Source: Rhipicephalus microplus
Lineage: Eukaryota; Arthropoda; Arachnida; Ixodida; Ixodidae
Assembly (NCBI RefSeq): GCF_043290135.1
Contig: NC_134705.1
Location: 53,909,771-53,973,770 of the forward strand
Direction of reading: 5' to 3'
Length of the DNA stretch: 64,000 nt
Positions 10,741-21,706 of this stretch are shown here, piece by piece. Made by a program: the position numbers and the translations under genes. The notes beneath the pieces were generated by a model. It saw nothing but the letters and a program-made list of their open reading frames with translations, was not told the DNA's origin and searched no databases. Within the stretch, counting starts at the first letter, position 1. Each line of letters starts with the position of its first letter.

Positions 10741-12884
10741 TTATCCTGTGTACTTTGAGTGGCGCTTGCGCCCTTCCTTGCGGTGCTCGCTCGATCTCTT
10801 CTTGTGTTTCCACGTTCTTTTTTGGCGAGCCCTTTCTAACGACGATATCTGAGGCGGCGTCTCAGCCATCGTTGTCACTTCCGACACCGTTAACGCGTCA
10901 TAACGTTCAACGGGTCCTGTCTGCTTATTTAGCAGCTCGTTCATGTCACGGCATTAGGCTTGGCTGGCCAACTCCGTCACCATTACACTGTCGGTCGGTT
11001 GGGGTCGTGCCGACGTACGTCCAGCTGCCCAGCACGTGAACTCATTAAACACGATCGTCTTCTCATTCGCTGTCTCTTGCGCCGCGGCTTCACCTTGGGC
11101 TCTAGTGAGATCCGTCACGGGATGCTCCTCCACTGTATCTCGCGGTCGCTGGGTTGGCGAGGGCTCTATCTTAGGGTCTTCTCCCAAACATTCCGGATCA
11201 TTCGGTCCTCGCGCCCCGGCGATGTTTCCGATGACAAGGTCGTAAAGGGGGGTCGTCATGCATGAAGCCGTAACCTTCCCGCTGAAGTACGCTGTTTCAA
11301 CCTCAATCTCTGCTTCGGGAAGCATCCGAACCGTACGGTCAATTAGGCAAACCGGTTTCGTTCTGCCTGTCAACTCACTTTCCCGTACCAAATTTCTCCG
11401 CACGGTAACCGTGGAGCTACCGGTGTTTTTTAAAACCGTAATCTTCTTGCCCGCAACCTTTCCAGGCAGCGTTGGCATTTCCTTCGTAACACCGGTTGGC
11501 TGTTTTCACATTACAGCACCCACAATAGGAATTTTCTCCCCAATTTTCAACTCTACGGATCCATCGGTGACGGCATTATTATCAGATTTTGGTGCCGCTT
11601 GCACACAGGATACCTGGTGAGTTTGACTCACTCCGTTCCGACAAGCGTCTGCTTTGTGCCTAGTCTGACCACACTTGAAACATTTTACTACCGTAGGGCT
11701 TGCAAAATTAGTACGACAGTTGCTCGCGCAATGACCCACTCGGTTACACAGAAAACACTCTCTGGTGCACGCTTCTTTTGTTCGGGTGCCGAATTTTTCG
11801 AATCTTCGGGACACTCCTTCTTTACCTTGCCCAAATTAGTTCCACCTTGCGCTTCCAAGAATTGATCAGCCAATTCAAGCATTCCTTCAAGTGACTCAGC
11901 CTTCCTCTCTTTCAAGTACAGTGAATGGCTTGGGTGGCAACTACTAAGAAATTGTTCTCTAATTAGGAGCTCTCTAAGCTCATCATACTCCTGCACTGTC
12001 CCTGAGAGTTCAATCCATCTGTCGAAATAATGGCAAAGTCGGGCGGCGTACTGCGTAGCCGTATCACCATGAGCTGGCTTTTCTGTCCGAAAGCTGTCCC
12101 GGAATCCTTCCACAGTAAATCTAAATCGCTTCAGCAAAGCAGCTTTCACCTTTGCATAGTTGGCTGCATCGGTCGGCGTCAGCCCACCGTACACAATGAG
12201 CGCTTCACCACTCAAGAAAGTACTCAAAGCGGTTGCCCATTGATGTTCCGGCCAATTTTGGCTCCTTGCAATCGTCTCAAATCTGTGAAGATACGCGTCA
12301 AGGTCCTCCTTCCTTTCATCAAACGCTACGAGCAGCTTGCTTGGGTTCAAGCGGAAGCCATGAACTTCCCGTTCGCTGCTTTCGACTCTAGCTTGGACGG
12401 GAGTTTCGCTTCGCTGTTGCAAACGGAGCCGCTCGAGTTCAATTTCATGCTGCCGCTGCCGTTCCCTTTCAGCCGTCTCCGCTTCTCTTTCTTCTCTCGC
12501 TCTTTCGGCTGCCAACTTCTCTCTCTCCAGCTCCAACTTCAATTGCTGCTCTCTTTCTTCTTTCAGCTGTCGCTCCTTTGCCTCTATTTCTTCTTTCGCC
12601 CTTTCAGCTGCCAGCTTTTCTCTCTTCAACTCAGCTGCTTTTTCTTCCTTGGCCCTCTCACCTGCCAACCTCTCTCGTTGCAACTCGGCTGCTTTTTCTT
12701 CCTTGGCCCTTTCAGCTGCCAACCTCTCTCGTTCCAACTCAGCGGCTTTTTCTTCCTTGGCTCTCTCAGCTGCCAACCTATCTCTCTCCACCGCCTCTTT
12801 CTCCTTCTGGCTTACCCACTTCCGTAGTTCGGCGCCAGAAAGACCCATCTTCTCACCAAGAGCTACTAACTTTTCGAGATCCAT
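10741..12884 (-). pseudogene. gag-pro gene of innermost element
   Basis: ATG at 12884 (MDLEKLVALGEKMGL); a TTG four codons upstream also keeps the frame open. Residues about 20-150 form a Glu/Arg/Lys coiled coil with repeats of AAERAKEEKAAELER. Residues about 180-350 are capsid-like and end in a SCAN-like helical block (ELRELLIREQFL...LKERKAESLEGMLELADQFL). A frameshift near 11800 separates two zinc knuckles (CFLCNRVGHCASNC, CFKCGQTRHKADAC). After an in-frame TGA at about 11505 comes a protease-like domain with NTGSSTV in place of DTG and YDLVIGN as the flap/ILG equivalent. A TAA at 10954-10956 replaces a Gln codon; the frame then runs to a basic tail and the final stop at 10741. Presumed product: a particle protein plus protease. 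Confidence 0.88.
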
Positions 12885-13060
12885 TTTGTCTCGCAAATAA
12901 AGTCTTGCCGCGTGTAAAAAGTATCTCCCTAAATCAGTCTATCGGAACACTCCCCTTCACTCGTTAACGAGAACACAGAGCAACACACAAAATCGTTCCG
13001 ATAGCACTATCAACAACTCGAGGCTCTTTCTCACTACTTTGGACACACTGTGCCCCAAAA

Positions 13061-13080
13061 GGTCCTCGTCGCGGACGCCA
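13061..13080 (-). promoter_or_regulatory. primer binding site, tRNA-Arg type, diverged
   Basis: Minus strand TGGCGTCCGCGACGAGGACC begins 8 bases inside the 5' LTR. It is a diverged form of the outer element's site. Confidence 0.6.
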
Positions 13081-13088
13081 GAATAATT

Positions 13089-14253
13089 GTCACACAGGTC
13101 CCGTTAATTAGGGAGGCGATCGCCGGGCTAATTCCAAGGGCCGAAATATCGGCCCCCCGAACCGCACCACGAGAGCGTGGACAATTTAGAAGTGATCCTT
13201 TTTGGCGCGCCAGCGGACGCCGGCTGTGGCCCAAACAACAAGTCAGGGCCGAGAGTTGATAAACAAACAAAATTATATTCTCAATAATGGCAGATAGAAA
13301 ACCATGCACAAGTATGCACACTCCGAAATAGTTGAGTACAATATGTCACCAATCAATCAACGTACTACACATTACAATCAGCCACACTCGAAACAACGGA
13401 CACAGACAACAATACACACAACAATGCAGTCGCATGCATTGAACAACCAAGACACTCAAAGACTAAAGAGATAGAAAACCTATTCAGTCCAAAGTTCTTG
13501 GAACAAAAGTCTGGATGATATTCTTCCGAGAATCACTCACTCAAAGTCCCGCGTTGTTGTCGTTCCGCAGCCCCCCAAGTTTCTCTTCCAGGAAACCTCG
13601 CCGAAGTTTCTCTTCCAGGAAACCTCGCGTCTTCAATTGGCCACTCTCCAACCTTCAGACTTCTTCGCCGGAAACACGTCGGCTTCACACGCGCAGCATT
13701 TGCCACGCGTCTTCGCTCGATAGCGGTAAACACCCACTCTTGCCTGTAGCTCGAGTCGTCACCCCTCAGGTGGAAATGATCTTCTTCTCCTGCTTTGTCT
13801 CTACGGACAAAACCTTCGCCGACTACACGGCAGAATCCCTACGTGCTCTGGCGCTAACTTCCGTCTTCTCCTGATCTCTCATCTCCGCTGAGCAGTTAAA
13901 TACTTTCCGCGCGACATTCCATAAGGTTCTCATCATTTAGTCGGCGCGATGCGCAGCGGAGGCTGGGGGAAGGCGCGAGACTGTACGAGGGCCGTCCCCG
14001 ACAGATGAATCAACCCGCCATAACACGCCCCTTTCCTTCTAGAAATTTCGAGTGCTTGCTCGGCCGCCTATGTGGGGTGAGGAGGTTCGTCGGCGAAGCC
14101 ACGCTTCCGAGGGGAGCGAGTCGCGCGCCCGGGGAGCCTTGGATGTTTGTTTTCTCTCTTTTTGTTCTTTTATCGTTGACCTCGCGGCGTCACTCCGGCG
14201 TTTTGTCGCGAGAATTTGGCGGCGCGCCCTTTTTGAGCGCTCGTTCTGTGACA
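13089..14253 (-). repeat. 5' LTR of innermost element
   Basis: 1165 bp, the partner of 9196-10359, differing by eye at scattered single bases. It has the same TATTTAA core (about 13898-13904) and the same 26-bp doubled unit. Confidence 0.92.
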
Positions 14254-14258
14254 GGCGG
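14254..14258. repeat. target-site duplication GGCGG, right copy
   Basis: Pairs with GGCGT at 9191-9195. Confidence 0.7.
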
Positions 14259-15169
14259 TCATTTGCAGTTCGCCACTCCCCTGGGTTTCGAGTACGTGGA
14301 GAAAACCGTTGGTCGGAGGAGGGCGTCCTGAAAGGGCGTTCGCTGACTCTGGGGGCAGTGACATGGCACTCGGAATGCACTCCGATGTTTTCAAGCTCCT
14401 GGCGCACGATAGCTTGAGCAAGAGGAACAGTAACAGAAGTGGTATCGGTACTGTATGAATTGAACGCCGAGGGGGCCATTGCTTCCATTTCGCGACGAAC
14501 AATGCGTGTCAGGTCTTCTGGTGGCGACAGTCGTTGTGGTGCGGACTGGTCCTCGCAAGTCGATGTTGCAGCGGTGTTTGGAAGTCGGGCGAATATTTGC
14601 AGAATGTGGCGACTTTTTACTTGCTCAAACTGACTACACTCTTTGATGACCGCGTCCACGGTGAAACAGTTCCTGCAAAGCAGGAGATTGAACGCATCAT
14701 CGGCAATCCCTTTCCGGACATGCCCTATTTTGTCACCTTCTGTCATGTCGCTTTCGGCCTTTCGGCAGAGAGCCAGCACGTCTTGAATGTATGCGAGGTA
14801 TGATTCCGTTGGGGATATGGCACGGCAGGCCAATTCCTTTTTGGCGGCGATCTTACGACTGGTGGTTTTGCCAAACACCTCTCGCATCTTTTTCTTGCAT
14901 TGGTCCCAGCTTGTGAGTTCTTCTTCGTTGTTTGCGCACCACACCTTCGCCGTGCCTCTCAAGTAAAACAGCACTTAAGCCAACGGAAGTAAGGAATCCC
15001 ATCTGTTCGGCACACTCACTCGTTCGAACATGGCCAACCAATAATTAACGTCGACGCCATCGGTCCTGCAGACTGTACCGGGATGCTTGAGTGGCATGAA
15101 AACATGTGGTTGTGACGCCGTGTTCGTCGGAGACGCTGACGTTGACGCGGAGGGCTCAGCATTGCCCAT
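14254..15169 (-). pseudogene. gag, 5' part, of the 134-bp-LTR element
   Basis: ATG at 15169 (MGNAEPSAST). After 64 codons an in-frame TAA at 14975-14977 interrupts; the same frame continues with a retrotransposon capsid (YLRGTAKVWCANNEEEL, SPTESYLAYIQDVLALCRKA, KIGHVRKGIADDAFNLL), a Ty3-type gag matrix/capsid pattern. The frame runs on into the LTR of the inner element, but true gag stops at 14254, where that element is inserted, and resumes at 9195. Confidence 0.88.
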
Positions 15170-15241
15170 GGCTAGAAAACCGATGCCGCGTCCGCTGCGG
15201 AGCTCCGTTGCCTGATTGTTACCCAGCACCTCTAACCAATA

Positions 15242-15375
15242 TGTTATGGGTTCAGTGCTTTCTGTATAAACGCAATTACAGAGTAACAACCTCAGGCGAG
15301 AATCACAATGGCTGATTGGCACACTCGTGCGCCTGTTAGCTGATTTTGTCCTTCATCTTCCTTTACTTCGTAACA
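15242..15375 (-). repeat. 5' LTR, 134 bp
   Basis: Minus strand TGTTACGAAG...CATAACA. It has the same length as 5232-5365 and only a few base differences. The sequence just inside begins TATTGGTTAGAGGTGC and may hold a TGG-type primer site; the tRNA could not be named. Confidence 0.88.
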
Positions 15376-15396
15376 ATATTCTAAAAGTGGGGGTAG
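15376..15396 (+). promoter_or_regulatory. ATAT duplication plus polypurine tract of the outer element
   Basis: ATAT (15376-15379) is the right target duplication of the 134-bp-LTR element. AAAAGTGGGGGTAG then abuts the outer 3' LTR and matches the purine tract at 10360-10374 of the inner copy. Confidence 0.8.
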
Positions 15397-16630
15397 GTTC
15401 ACAAATGAGCGCTCAAAAAGGGAGCGCGCCGCCAAGTTCTGGCGGCGGTGACGGCGTCGGGTGCCGGAGGGCCGTCTCAAGGACAACGCTAAAGAAGAAA
15501 ACAAGCATCCAAGGACTTCCCGGGCGTGTTGTCTCTCCCCCTCGGAAGCATAGTTTCGACGACCAACCTCCTTACATCGGCCGCCCCACAAGCCCTCAAA
15601 AAATCTGGAATGAAAGGGGCGTGGTAATCTAGAGTCGCGTCACGAGTCGCGGACCGTCCTCGAAACGTCCCGCTCTTTCCCCAGCCTTGGCCGTGCATCG
15701 CGACGACGAAACGATTAGAATTTTTGAGAATCTCGCGTGGAAGGTATTTAAGTGAGCAGGGGAGAAGAAAGATCAGGCGAAGAAGAAAGTTGCGCCAGTG
15801 TGCGTAGAGTTTTTCCGCCGTATCGGTGAAGGTTTTGTCTTTAGTGACAAAATAGAAGACGAAGACAGTTTATGCCAGCGTGTGTAGGCAGGAGATGAAA
15901 GTTTTGCGCAAATGTGCGCAAATGTGCGCCGCCGTGTCGGCGAAGGCTTTTGTCGTCAGTGACAAAGCAGGTGATGAAGATTTCCGCCTGAAGGATGAAG
16001 GCTAGTGCTACCAGCAGAAAAAGAAGATTTTGTCTACCGCTAGAGAGCGAAGACGCGTCCTGCATTCGCAACGCGTGGGAAGCCAACGTGTTACCGGTGG
16101 GGAAGCTTGAGACTTGGAGAACCGCCAATTGAAGACATCAGGTTTCCTGGAAGAGAAACTGCGGCGGCAGTAGATCGAGAGCAGCGCTGAACTTGGAAGA
16201 GTATCATTCAGACTTTGTTCCAAGAACTTCGGACTGAATAAGTTGTTGAACTTTTTAGTGTTTAAGTGTGTTGGTTGTTCTATGCATGTGATTGCATTGT
16301 AGCGCGTATTTTTGTTTGTGTCCGTTGTTTCAAGTGTAGCTCATTAAATTTTGTATTACTTTGTTTGACTGGTGACTTATTGTATTCAAGTGTTGTCGAG
16401 TGTGCATATTTTGGTATTGTTCCATCTGCCATATTGGAGAATATAACTTGGTTTTGTTTATCAACTCTCGGCTCTGACTTGTTCTTTGAACCACAGCCGG
16501 CATCTGCAGGTGCGCCAAATGAGACCACTTTTAAATTGTCCGTGCTTTCGTGGTGCAGTTCGGGGGGCTAAAACTTTGGTCCTTGGAATTAGCTCAGCGA
16601 TAGCCGCTTTAATTTTTGGGACCTATGAAA
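15397..16630 (+). repeat. 3' LTR of the outer element
   Basis: 1234 bp, the longest copy because of the internal duplication at about 15795-15975. A TATTTAAG core lies at about 15747. The end GACCTATGAAA is decayed from GACCTGTGACA. Many differences from 1553-2634 indicate an old insertion. Confidence 0.88.
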
Positions 16631-16635
16631 GTCAC
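16631..16635. repeat. target-site duplication GTCAC, right copy
   Basis: Exact repeat of 1548-1552. Confidence 0.85.
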
Positions 16636-19138
16636 ACGATGTTAATTGCGTAACGAGTGGGATATTGAATGCCCCTAATAACTGCAAAAGCTTCAAGCGT
16701 AATTCTTCATCTTCATCAGCTTTAGCGCAAACAAAACAAACACAAATTCTTTGCAAGTGTGTAGTGGGTACCCCACTTCTCCAAAAAGTGACGAAGAATG
16801 TCATGGTGAATGCCTTCATACTATAGAAAAATTATGACGATTGAATTTGCCTGTAGCAGTTACCCAAATAGTGTTTAAAGGTGGCTCTGAAAGGCTTCTC
16901 TTCCAGCTTTCGCCGTGACTGTGCTGAGGAATGCACCCAGTCCTGGTGGTTTTAATGGTGTTGGGTTTCTCGTAATGATATTTGTTGGACACCTGCTGCG
17001 CAGTGCATGATCAGCCAGTAGGCTAGATACACGGCCAGTTTTGGTCGAGCATGCGCTGGAGCACGGGTGCAAGCGGCTGGTAACACTTCAGTGTTGATCC
17101 GTTCGTGTTCGTTACGGAAGAAAACAAGACTTCACTTCCTCCACAGTTTCCCCCTGTGGAGGAAGTGAAGTTCTCAAATGAAGCTCCAAAGTCCTGCAAC
17201 TGAATCGAAGTCCAGCAGTGGTTGGACAGCGCGTTTCTTGATATATTTACTGTTCTAACTCCCGTAATATTTTTGCCCCACTTAATGAACAGTACCCTAA
17301 AAACGTCAACTTTTCTTTAAAATAGGTTCACGAAGTTAGTAAATAAAGGAATAAAGTGAAAATGAGGTGGCAAATCATCACAATAACCAAAGTTCAATTT
17401 TGCAGCGACTTAAAATGAATGAAGTGATCAGGTGGAGCCAACTGCGATGCCCTCAGCACGATGCTCTTAGATCAGCCGCGAACTTGTCCGCGGGCGAGCA
17501 TGGACGACCGGCTGGTGCGGATCTCTTTTACGCTAACTTAGTATAAGAAACGAATATAAGCTGCAACAGAATGCCCAAAAAAAACAAGTAAGCGACACAT
17601 GTGCATGTTACCAAAGCAACATTCATCATGTCTACTTTTTAAAATTTTATAGGAACAACACGTTTCAGAAAAGCTTATAATGAGCTGGCTATACAAAAAC
17701 TAGGTATGTTACATGGGAAACTCGTCGGATGCATCCTTGGTGAGCATAGGTGTGACCTTATGAAACATGAAGTTTTCACATCGCGTAGCTCTCGGAAATA
17801 AGCTTGATTAATTTTTCTTCGTGATCCATTGACTCACTTATTTCACGATACTAATCAGGAAGGTTAATTTGTACCAACATTTTTGGAGCAGAACAGTGAA
17901 GTTTTGAAGCAAGGAAATTTTTTTAGAGAAGTAATTCAGGTCTTGGCTAGCAGTGGTTTACGTACTATTTTACAAAACTAATAAGTAATGCCTTCAAGCT
18001 GAAAACCTATGAAGAAAAACGTTATATGAGATGATACAGCTGGTCTCTCTCGCCCGCACCACCTAAAAATTTGCCTTTGCTCCTGGCCCCTGAAGACAAT
18101 TAGAAATTGAAGTGTATTTCAAATATAAGTAATAAACATGCAGTTATATTTAAAGAAAAATAATCTAGCTTGCAGTAAGAAGTGCTCTTTAGGAAATTTG
18201 TTTTCAAAATAAGACCACCGTTGAAAGCTTTGAGGGGGGGGGGGCAGAAGATGATGGGAGGGAGCATTAAAGTCTAGCTCTCAAATAAGAACTAAGGTCT
18301 AGGACTGGGGCTGCACGGTGAACCGGGTCTGAAGGCGTTCAGCACAGTGAGTGCACACTAATGAATGCCAAATGACAAGCACGACAGAGTTTTCGTTGAT
18401 TTCGCAATGTGCAAGAATGGGCGTAGCACAGCTATCACCACAACGAACAGTAACAGCAGGGGGCAACCTAGCTCGACTTATATTTCTGTATGCAAAGCAT
18501 ATATAATAGTCCCCGTGATTTCTGACAGTGAAATAAGTAGGACTAAAATGTCTTGTTTTTAAAAGTCACAACCAGTATGCTGCAGCAAGCTTTCTTGTGC
18601 TCAATGAACAGAGATTTACCACTAAGTGGCTCAGAGGTTGAATTGGGGGTAAATGTAGTAGGGTTTGCATTACGACAGTTTGTTGCAGTGGGAACCCTAT
18701 TATAAAAGTGAAATATCAGCATATGCAACTTTTAGAGCCCAGAAAGGCCACTTGCACATGTGACCAAGCACCAACGCGAATATATTTGCTATAGCACATA
18801 TTGAAAGACGCTCTTCACACAAGCGCTTTCCAACTGCACTGTCGCTAAGCAATAATAAATAAAACAAGTTGCGAGTAAAGTTGAACAATAATAACATATC
18901 GCGCAGACACTAAAGCAAAATAAAACACGAAATGCTCGACTTGAGTTTATAACGGGCTCGCTCACTTAGGCATTGTACCTATCGCAGGTGTGCACAGATG
19001 CCAGTTGTTTTGCTCTTGGTGCCTTCCTGATGGAGTGCAAAAGAGGCCTCATAAAAAATTGAGGCAGGTTCGCAAGTATCAAGAAGAAACGACTTGGTCT
19101 TCCTTCTTTCTCTCCTAATCATATCGTAGGTTTGTAGC
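16636..19138. other. unassigned intergenic sequence
   Basis: AT-rich with no frame above 100 codons. It contains the hairpin at 17129-17171 and an 11-base G run at 18234-18244. The pre-insertion target can be rebuilt by joining 1547 to 16631, but it gives no recognisable gene. Confidence 0.5.
17129..17171. repeat. perfect 18-bp hairpin
   Basis: ACTTCACTTCCTCCACAG (17129-17146) is followed by a 7-base loop and its exact reverse complement (17154-17171). It is not embedded in a recognised element. Confidence 0.9.
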
Positions 19139-19149
19139 ATGTACAGATA

Positions 19150-19560
19150 TTATTATAGCTGCTTTTTTGGCCTAAATATATTTCTGCTTATTGTATCTTA
19201 TATCCTTTTTATCGCTTCCTTCTTCTCGTGGTCTTGCATTTTCTTTCATTTCATTCTTTTTCTCTCTCTGCTTTCTTGCGTCTCTTTATTTCTTTTTCTT
19301 TATTTATTTCCTTCCGTTTTCTTGCTCACTGCTTCTTCTACGTGTTTTTTTCTGTGTGTTTATTTTCTTCAACGCATTGCTACGTCTTTTTTCTCTTGTT
19401 TTTTTTTGTTCATTCTCTCTATATATATATGTTCCTATAACGCCGCCATCACTTCCTCTTTCTTTGATATTTTTTTTTCCTTTTCGTTGATATACATAAA
19501 TTTTTACATCTTCTACATTTTTAAGCACTTTTCTTTTTGCCGCTTTTTTACTAACGTGAA
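19150..19560 (+). repeat. pyrimidine-rich low-complexity tract
   Basis: About 400 bp dominated by T and C. Long frames here encode Phe/Ser/Leu strings and are composition artefacts, not genes. Confidence 0.8.
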
Positions 19561-19639
19561 ACTAGGGGAGCGAGCCTTTATTGTTCAACTACGAATCAGT
19601 TACCTTCCACCGGAATCACAACCCACGTGAACTTACAGT

Positions 19640-20265
19640 GCTCATATATACTGGGTTGCCAGTGAATGGTTGTGCAGCGCGAGCAGTATATATGTTTAAA
19701 ACCAAGAAACTCGCTAGGAGATGCTTCCTGTGTCGACGTTGTCTGTAGTGGGCTAGGGTGCGTTATTGTTCCTTGTGAGTTGGTTGTACTGCATTCATCG
19801 CAAAATAAATGTTTCTATGGTTTACGCGTGCTGTTTGCCATACGTTACGACAAGCGGTGGTATAGCGTCTCCTGCGCTCAAGCAGCAATTAAGTTGTCCA
19901 AGCAACTGACGCTGCCTACTGACACGTCGAGACTCAAACCCCACTATTCTAAAACGTCCCGTCACTCAACGCTTCACCTGAACTAGGGAAAATTGATCGC
20001 ATTGCCGTCTCAAGGCAGATCAAGTCACCCAATATCATAGAAAAACTGCCGTGATTCTTGAGAAACGCAACGTCATATTTAGGCAAGCGGGGGTGCTATG
20101 CTCAGCTCGTTTAGGTGAAGGCCGAGATTCCAGGCGAAAAGCGTTTGTGAATGCGGGGTAGGCTGCTTCGCCCCTGATGCTCCCACCCAATCGGTCCCTT
20201 AGGGAAACGACTGAAAGGCAAAGTCCTTATTAGGTGTGAAGCATTTCCTACCAAACTTGGTTACT

Positions 20266-20274
<9 letters not shown>
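19640..20274. other. unassigned sequence before the TCTA array
   Basis: The frame at 19666-19986 is about 106 codons long with no recognisable domain. No supported feature. Confidence 0.4.
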
Positions 20275-20360
<86 letters not shown>

Positions 20361-20560
20361 GTCTATCTATCTATCTATCTATCTATCTACATATCTATCT
20401 ATCCATTTATCTATATATCTATTTATCTCAGTATATATCTATCTTTCTATCTTTCTATCTATCCATTCATTTATCTATATCTATATCTATTCATTTTTCT
20501 ATCTATCTATCTATTTATCTATATATCTATCTATCTCAGTATCTATCTATCTATCTAACA

Positions 20561-20597
<37 letters not shown>
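20275..20597 (+). repeat. (TCTA)n microsatellite, about 320 bp
   Basis: Nearly pure TCTA for the first 120 bp, then TCTA mixed with TATATC, TTTC and ATTC variants, then pure again. The apparent protein rich in YLSI is a by-product. Confidence 0.98.
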
Positions 20598-20639
20598 GCC
20601 AGCCGGCTACAACTTTTATTTAACCTGGCCGTTTCCATA

Positions 20640-21460
20640 ATGGCATCGATACCGAATTTGGTATGACATACCATGACTATGGCGAACTAAACTGACTAGT
20701 CATAACAATAAAATCATGATATATGTCACGAATGTAATGATTTTGATTTCATGGTCTTGCTGTTCTTGCGGTGGTTTAGTTCACATGACATATTGCAAAA
20801 ATGGTATGGTATGGCATGAGTGCATGCCGAACACAAATGACAGTCACTAACGTGGAAATAATGACATGCGTATCAAGTAAGTGATGACTACACATCAGGC
20901 TCACGGTACGCCCGCAGTCGTTTCGCTAGCATCACGCATACCAAATTTGGTAGTATGAATCAATGACGGAGGTATATGACTGATGCAAACATTATAATTA
21001 TGATATGTGTGCCATGTAAAAACATAACTACATGCCACGCTCACGATGCGCTTGGGGCCATCCCGCTAGCTTCACATATACTGAATTTTGTATTACTTGA
21101 CGCAAACGCACAACGAAGGCCAGTGACAGGCCCAAGCATGATAATCATACATGCGTGTCACGTAAAACATAACTAAATGCTACGCTCATAGCGCGCTCGC
21201 GGCTGTTTTGCAAGCCCCACCTATACAAAATTCAGTATTACGTGTCGTGAGTGGACAACGAAGGTAAATTGCACATCCAAACATTATCATCATGATATGC
21301 TGGTCAGAAAAGCATGAATAGTTGGTGTACCTATAGCGTGCTCGCGGCCGTTTCGCTAGCTCCACATATACAAATATTGGTATCACTGGATGTGAATAGA
21401 CGATAAAGGCAAATTGCACGTCCAAACATTACAGCTACGACATGAAAGTCATGTATGGCA
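20640..21460 (+). repeat. diverged tandem repeat, period about 140-145 bp
   Basis: The core GCTAGCTCCACATATAC recurs as variants at about 20926, 21066, 21211 and 21356, spaced 140, 145 and 145 bp, each followed by TTGGTATTA-like and ACATTATAATCATGATATG-like blocks. A rearranged, partly inverted unit seems to occupy 20640-20830. It is attached to the TCTA array. Confidence 0.75.
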
Positions 21461-21706
21461 CAATCTACATCCACCTTTTAAGGTTGTGCTGATTTTAAAG
21501 TAACCTATAAATTTTCTTGTTCATGCTTCGCATATCATCCATTCCCACTGTACGTGGGTTCTGCCAAATCATTTTTCTTCTTTGTTCATTTATTAACCTT
21601 CCACAGCACGAGCCGCCACTTCACGCTCTCCTTGTAGACCGCAAGTAGCTGAATATGCAAGCAGAGCTCATCTGAGAACTCGGATCAATGAGGGACCACC
21701 TGGCAG

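Larger units (their letters stand above)
9196..14253 (-). mobile_element. innermost gag-pro LTR retrotransposon
   Basis: A 5058-bp element of the same family as the outer one, in opposite orientation and inside the gag of the 134-bp-LTR element. It has LTRs of 1164 and 1165 bp with TGTCACA...TGTGACA ends, a primer binding site at 13080, a gag-pro frame and a purine tract, but no RT, RNase H or integrase. The interior is only 2.73 kb. Two stops and a frameshift in gag-pro disable it, though the LTRs remain very alike, so it is younger than the outer copy. Confidence 0.92.
5232..15375 (-). mobile_element. Ty3/gypsy retrotransposon with 134-bp LTRs and full pol, interrupted
   Basis: Two 134-bp LTRs with TG...CA ends bound gag (15169-14254, continued 9195-9028) and pol (9027-5366), all on the minus strand, in the usual protease-RT-RNase H-integrase order. 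The target duplication is exactly ATAT. Without the 5.06-kb element inside it (9196-14253) it would be about 5.08 kb, the normal size of an autonomous gypsy element. Multiple stops and at least four frame changes show that it is dead. Confidence 0.9.
1553..16630 (+). mobile_element. outer gag-pro LTR retrotransposon, interrupted by a nested element
   Basis: This Ty3/gypsy-type element has LTRs at 1553-2634 and 15397-16630, a primer binding site, a degraded gag-pro gene, a purine tract and a perfect GTCAC target duplication. The element at 5232-15375 lies in its 3' untranslated region; removing that element and one ATAT copy leaves about 4.9 kb. No RT, RNase H or integrase belongs to it: the only pol in the interval is antisense and lies within the nested element. 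It is inactive, with several stops and frameshifts in gag and a 5' LTR shorter than the 3' LTR. Confidence 0.88.

Noticed and set aside
12030..12827. 265-codon plus-strand frame rich in Leu/Phe/Ser
   Set aside because: Antisense shadow of the gag coiled coil.
14039..14974. 311-codon frame taken as one protein
   Set aside because: Its last 71 codons read through the LTR of the inserted element; only the part down to 14254 is gag.
1553..16630. Endogenous retrovirus with an envelope gene
   Set aside because: No frame between pol or gag-pro and the 3' LTRs encodes a membrane glycoprotein; the elements end directly at the purine tract.
19139..19630. 163-codon Phe/Ser-rich frame
   Set aside because: Product of a pyrimidine-rich tract; no motif, and composition explains the open frame.
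20236..20598. 120-codon frame rich in YLSI
   Set aside because: Translation of the TCTA microsatellite; no coding meaning.
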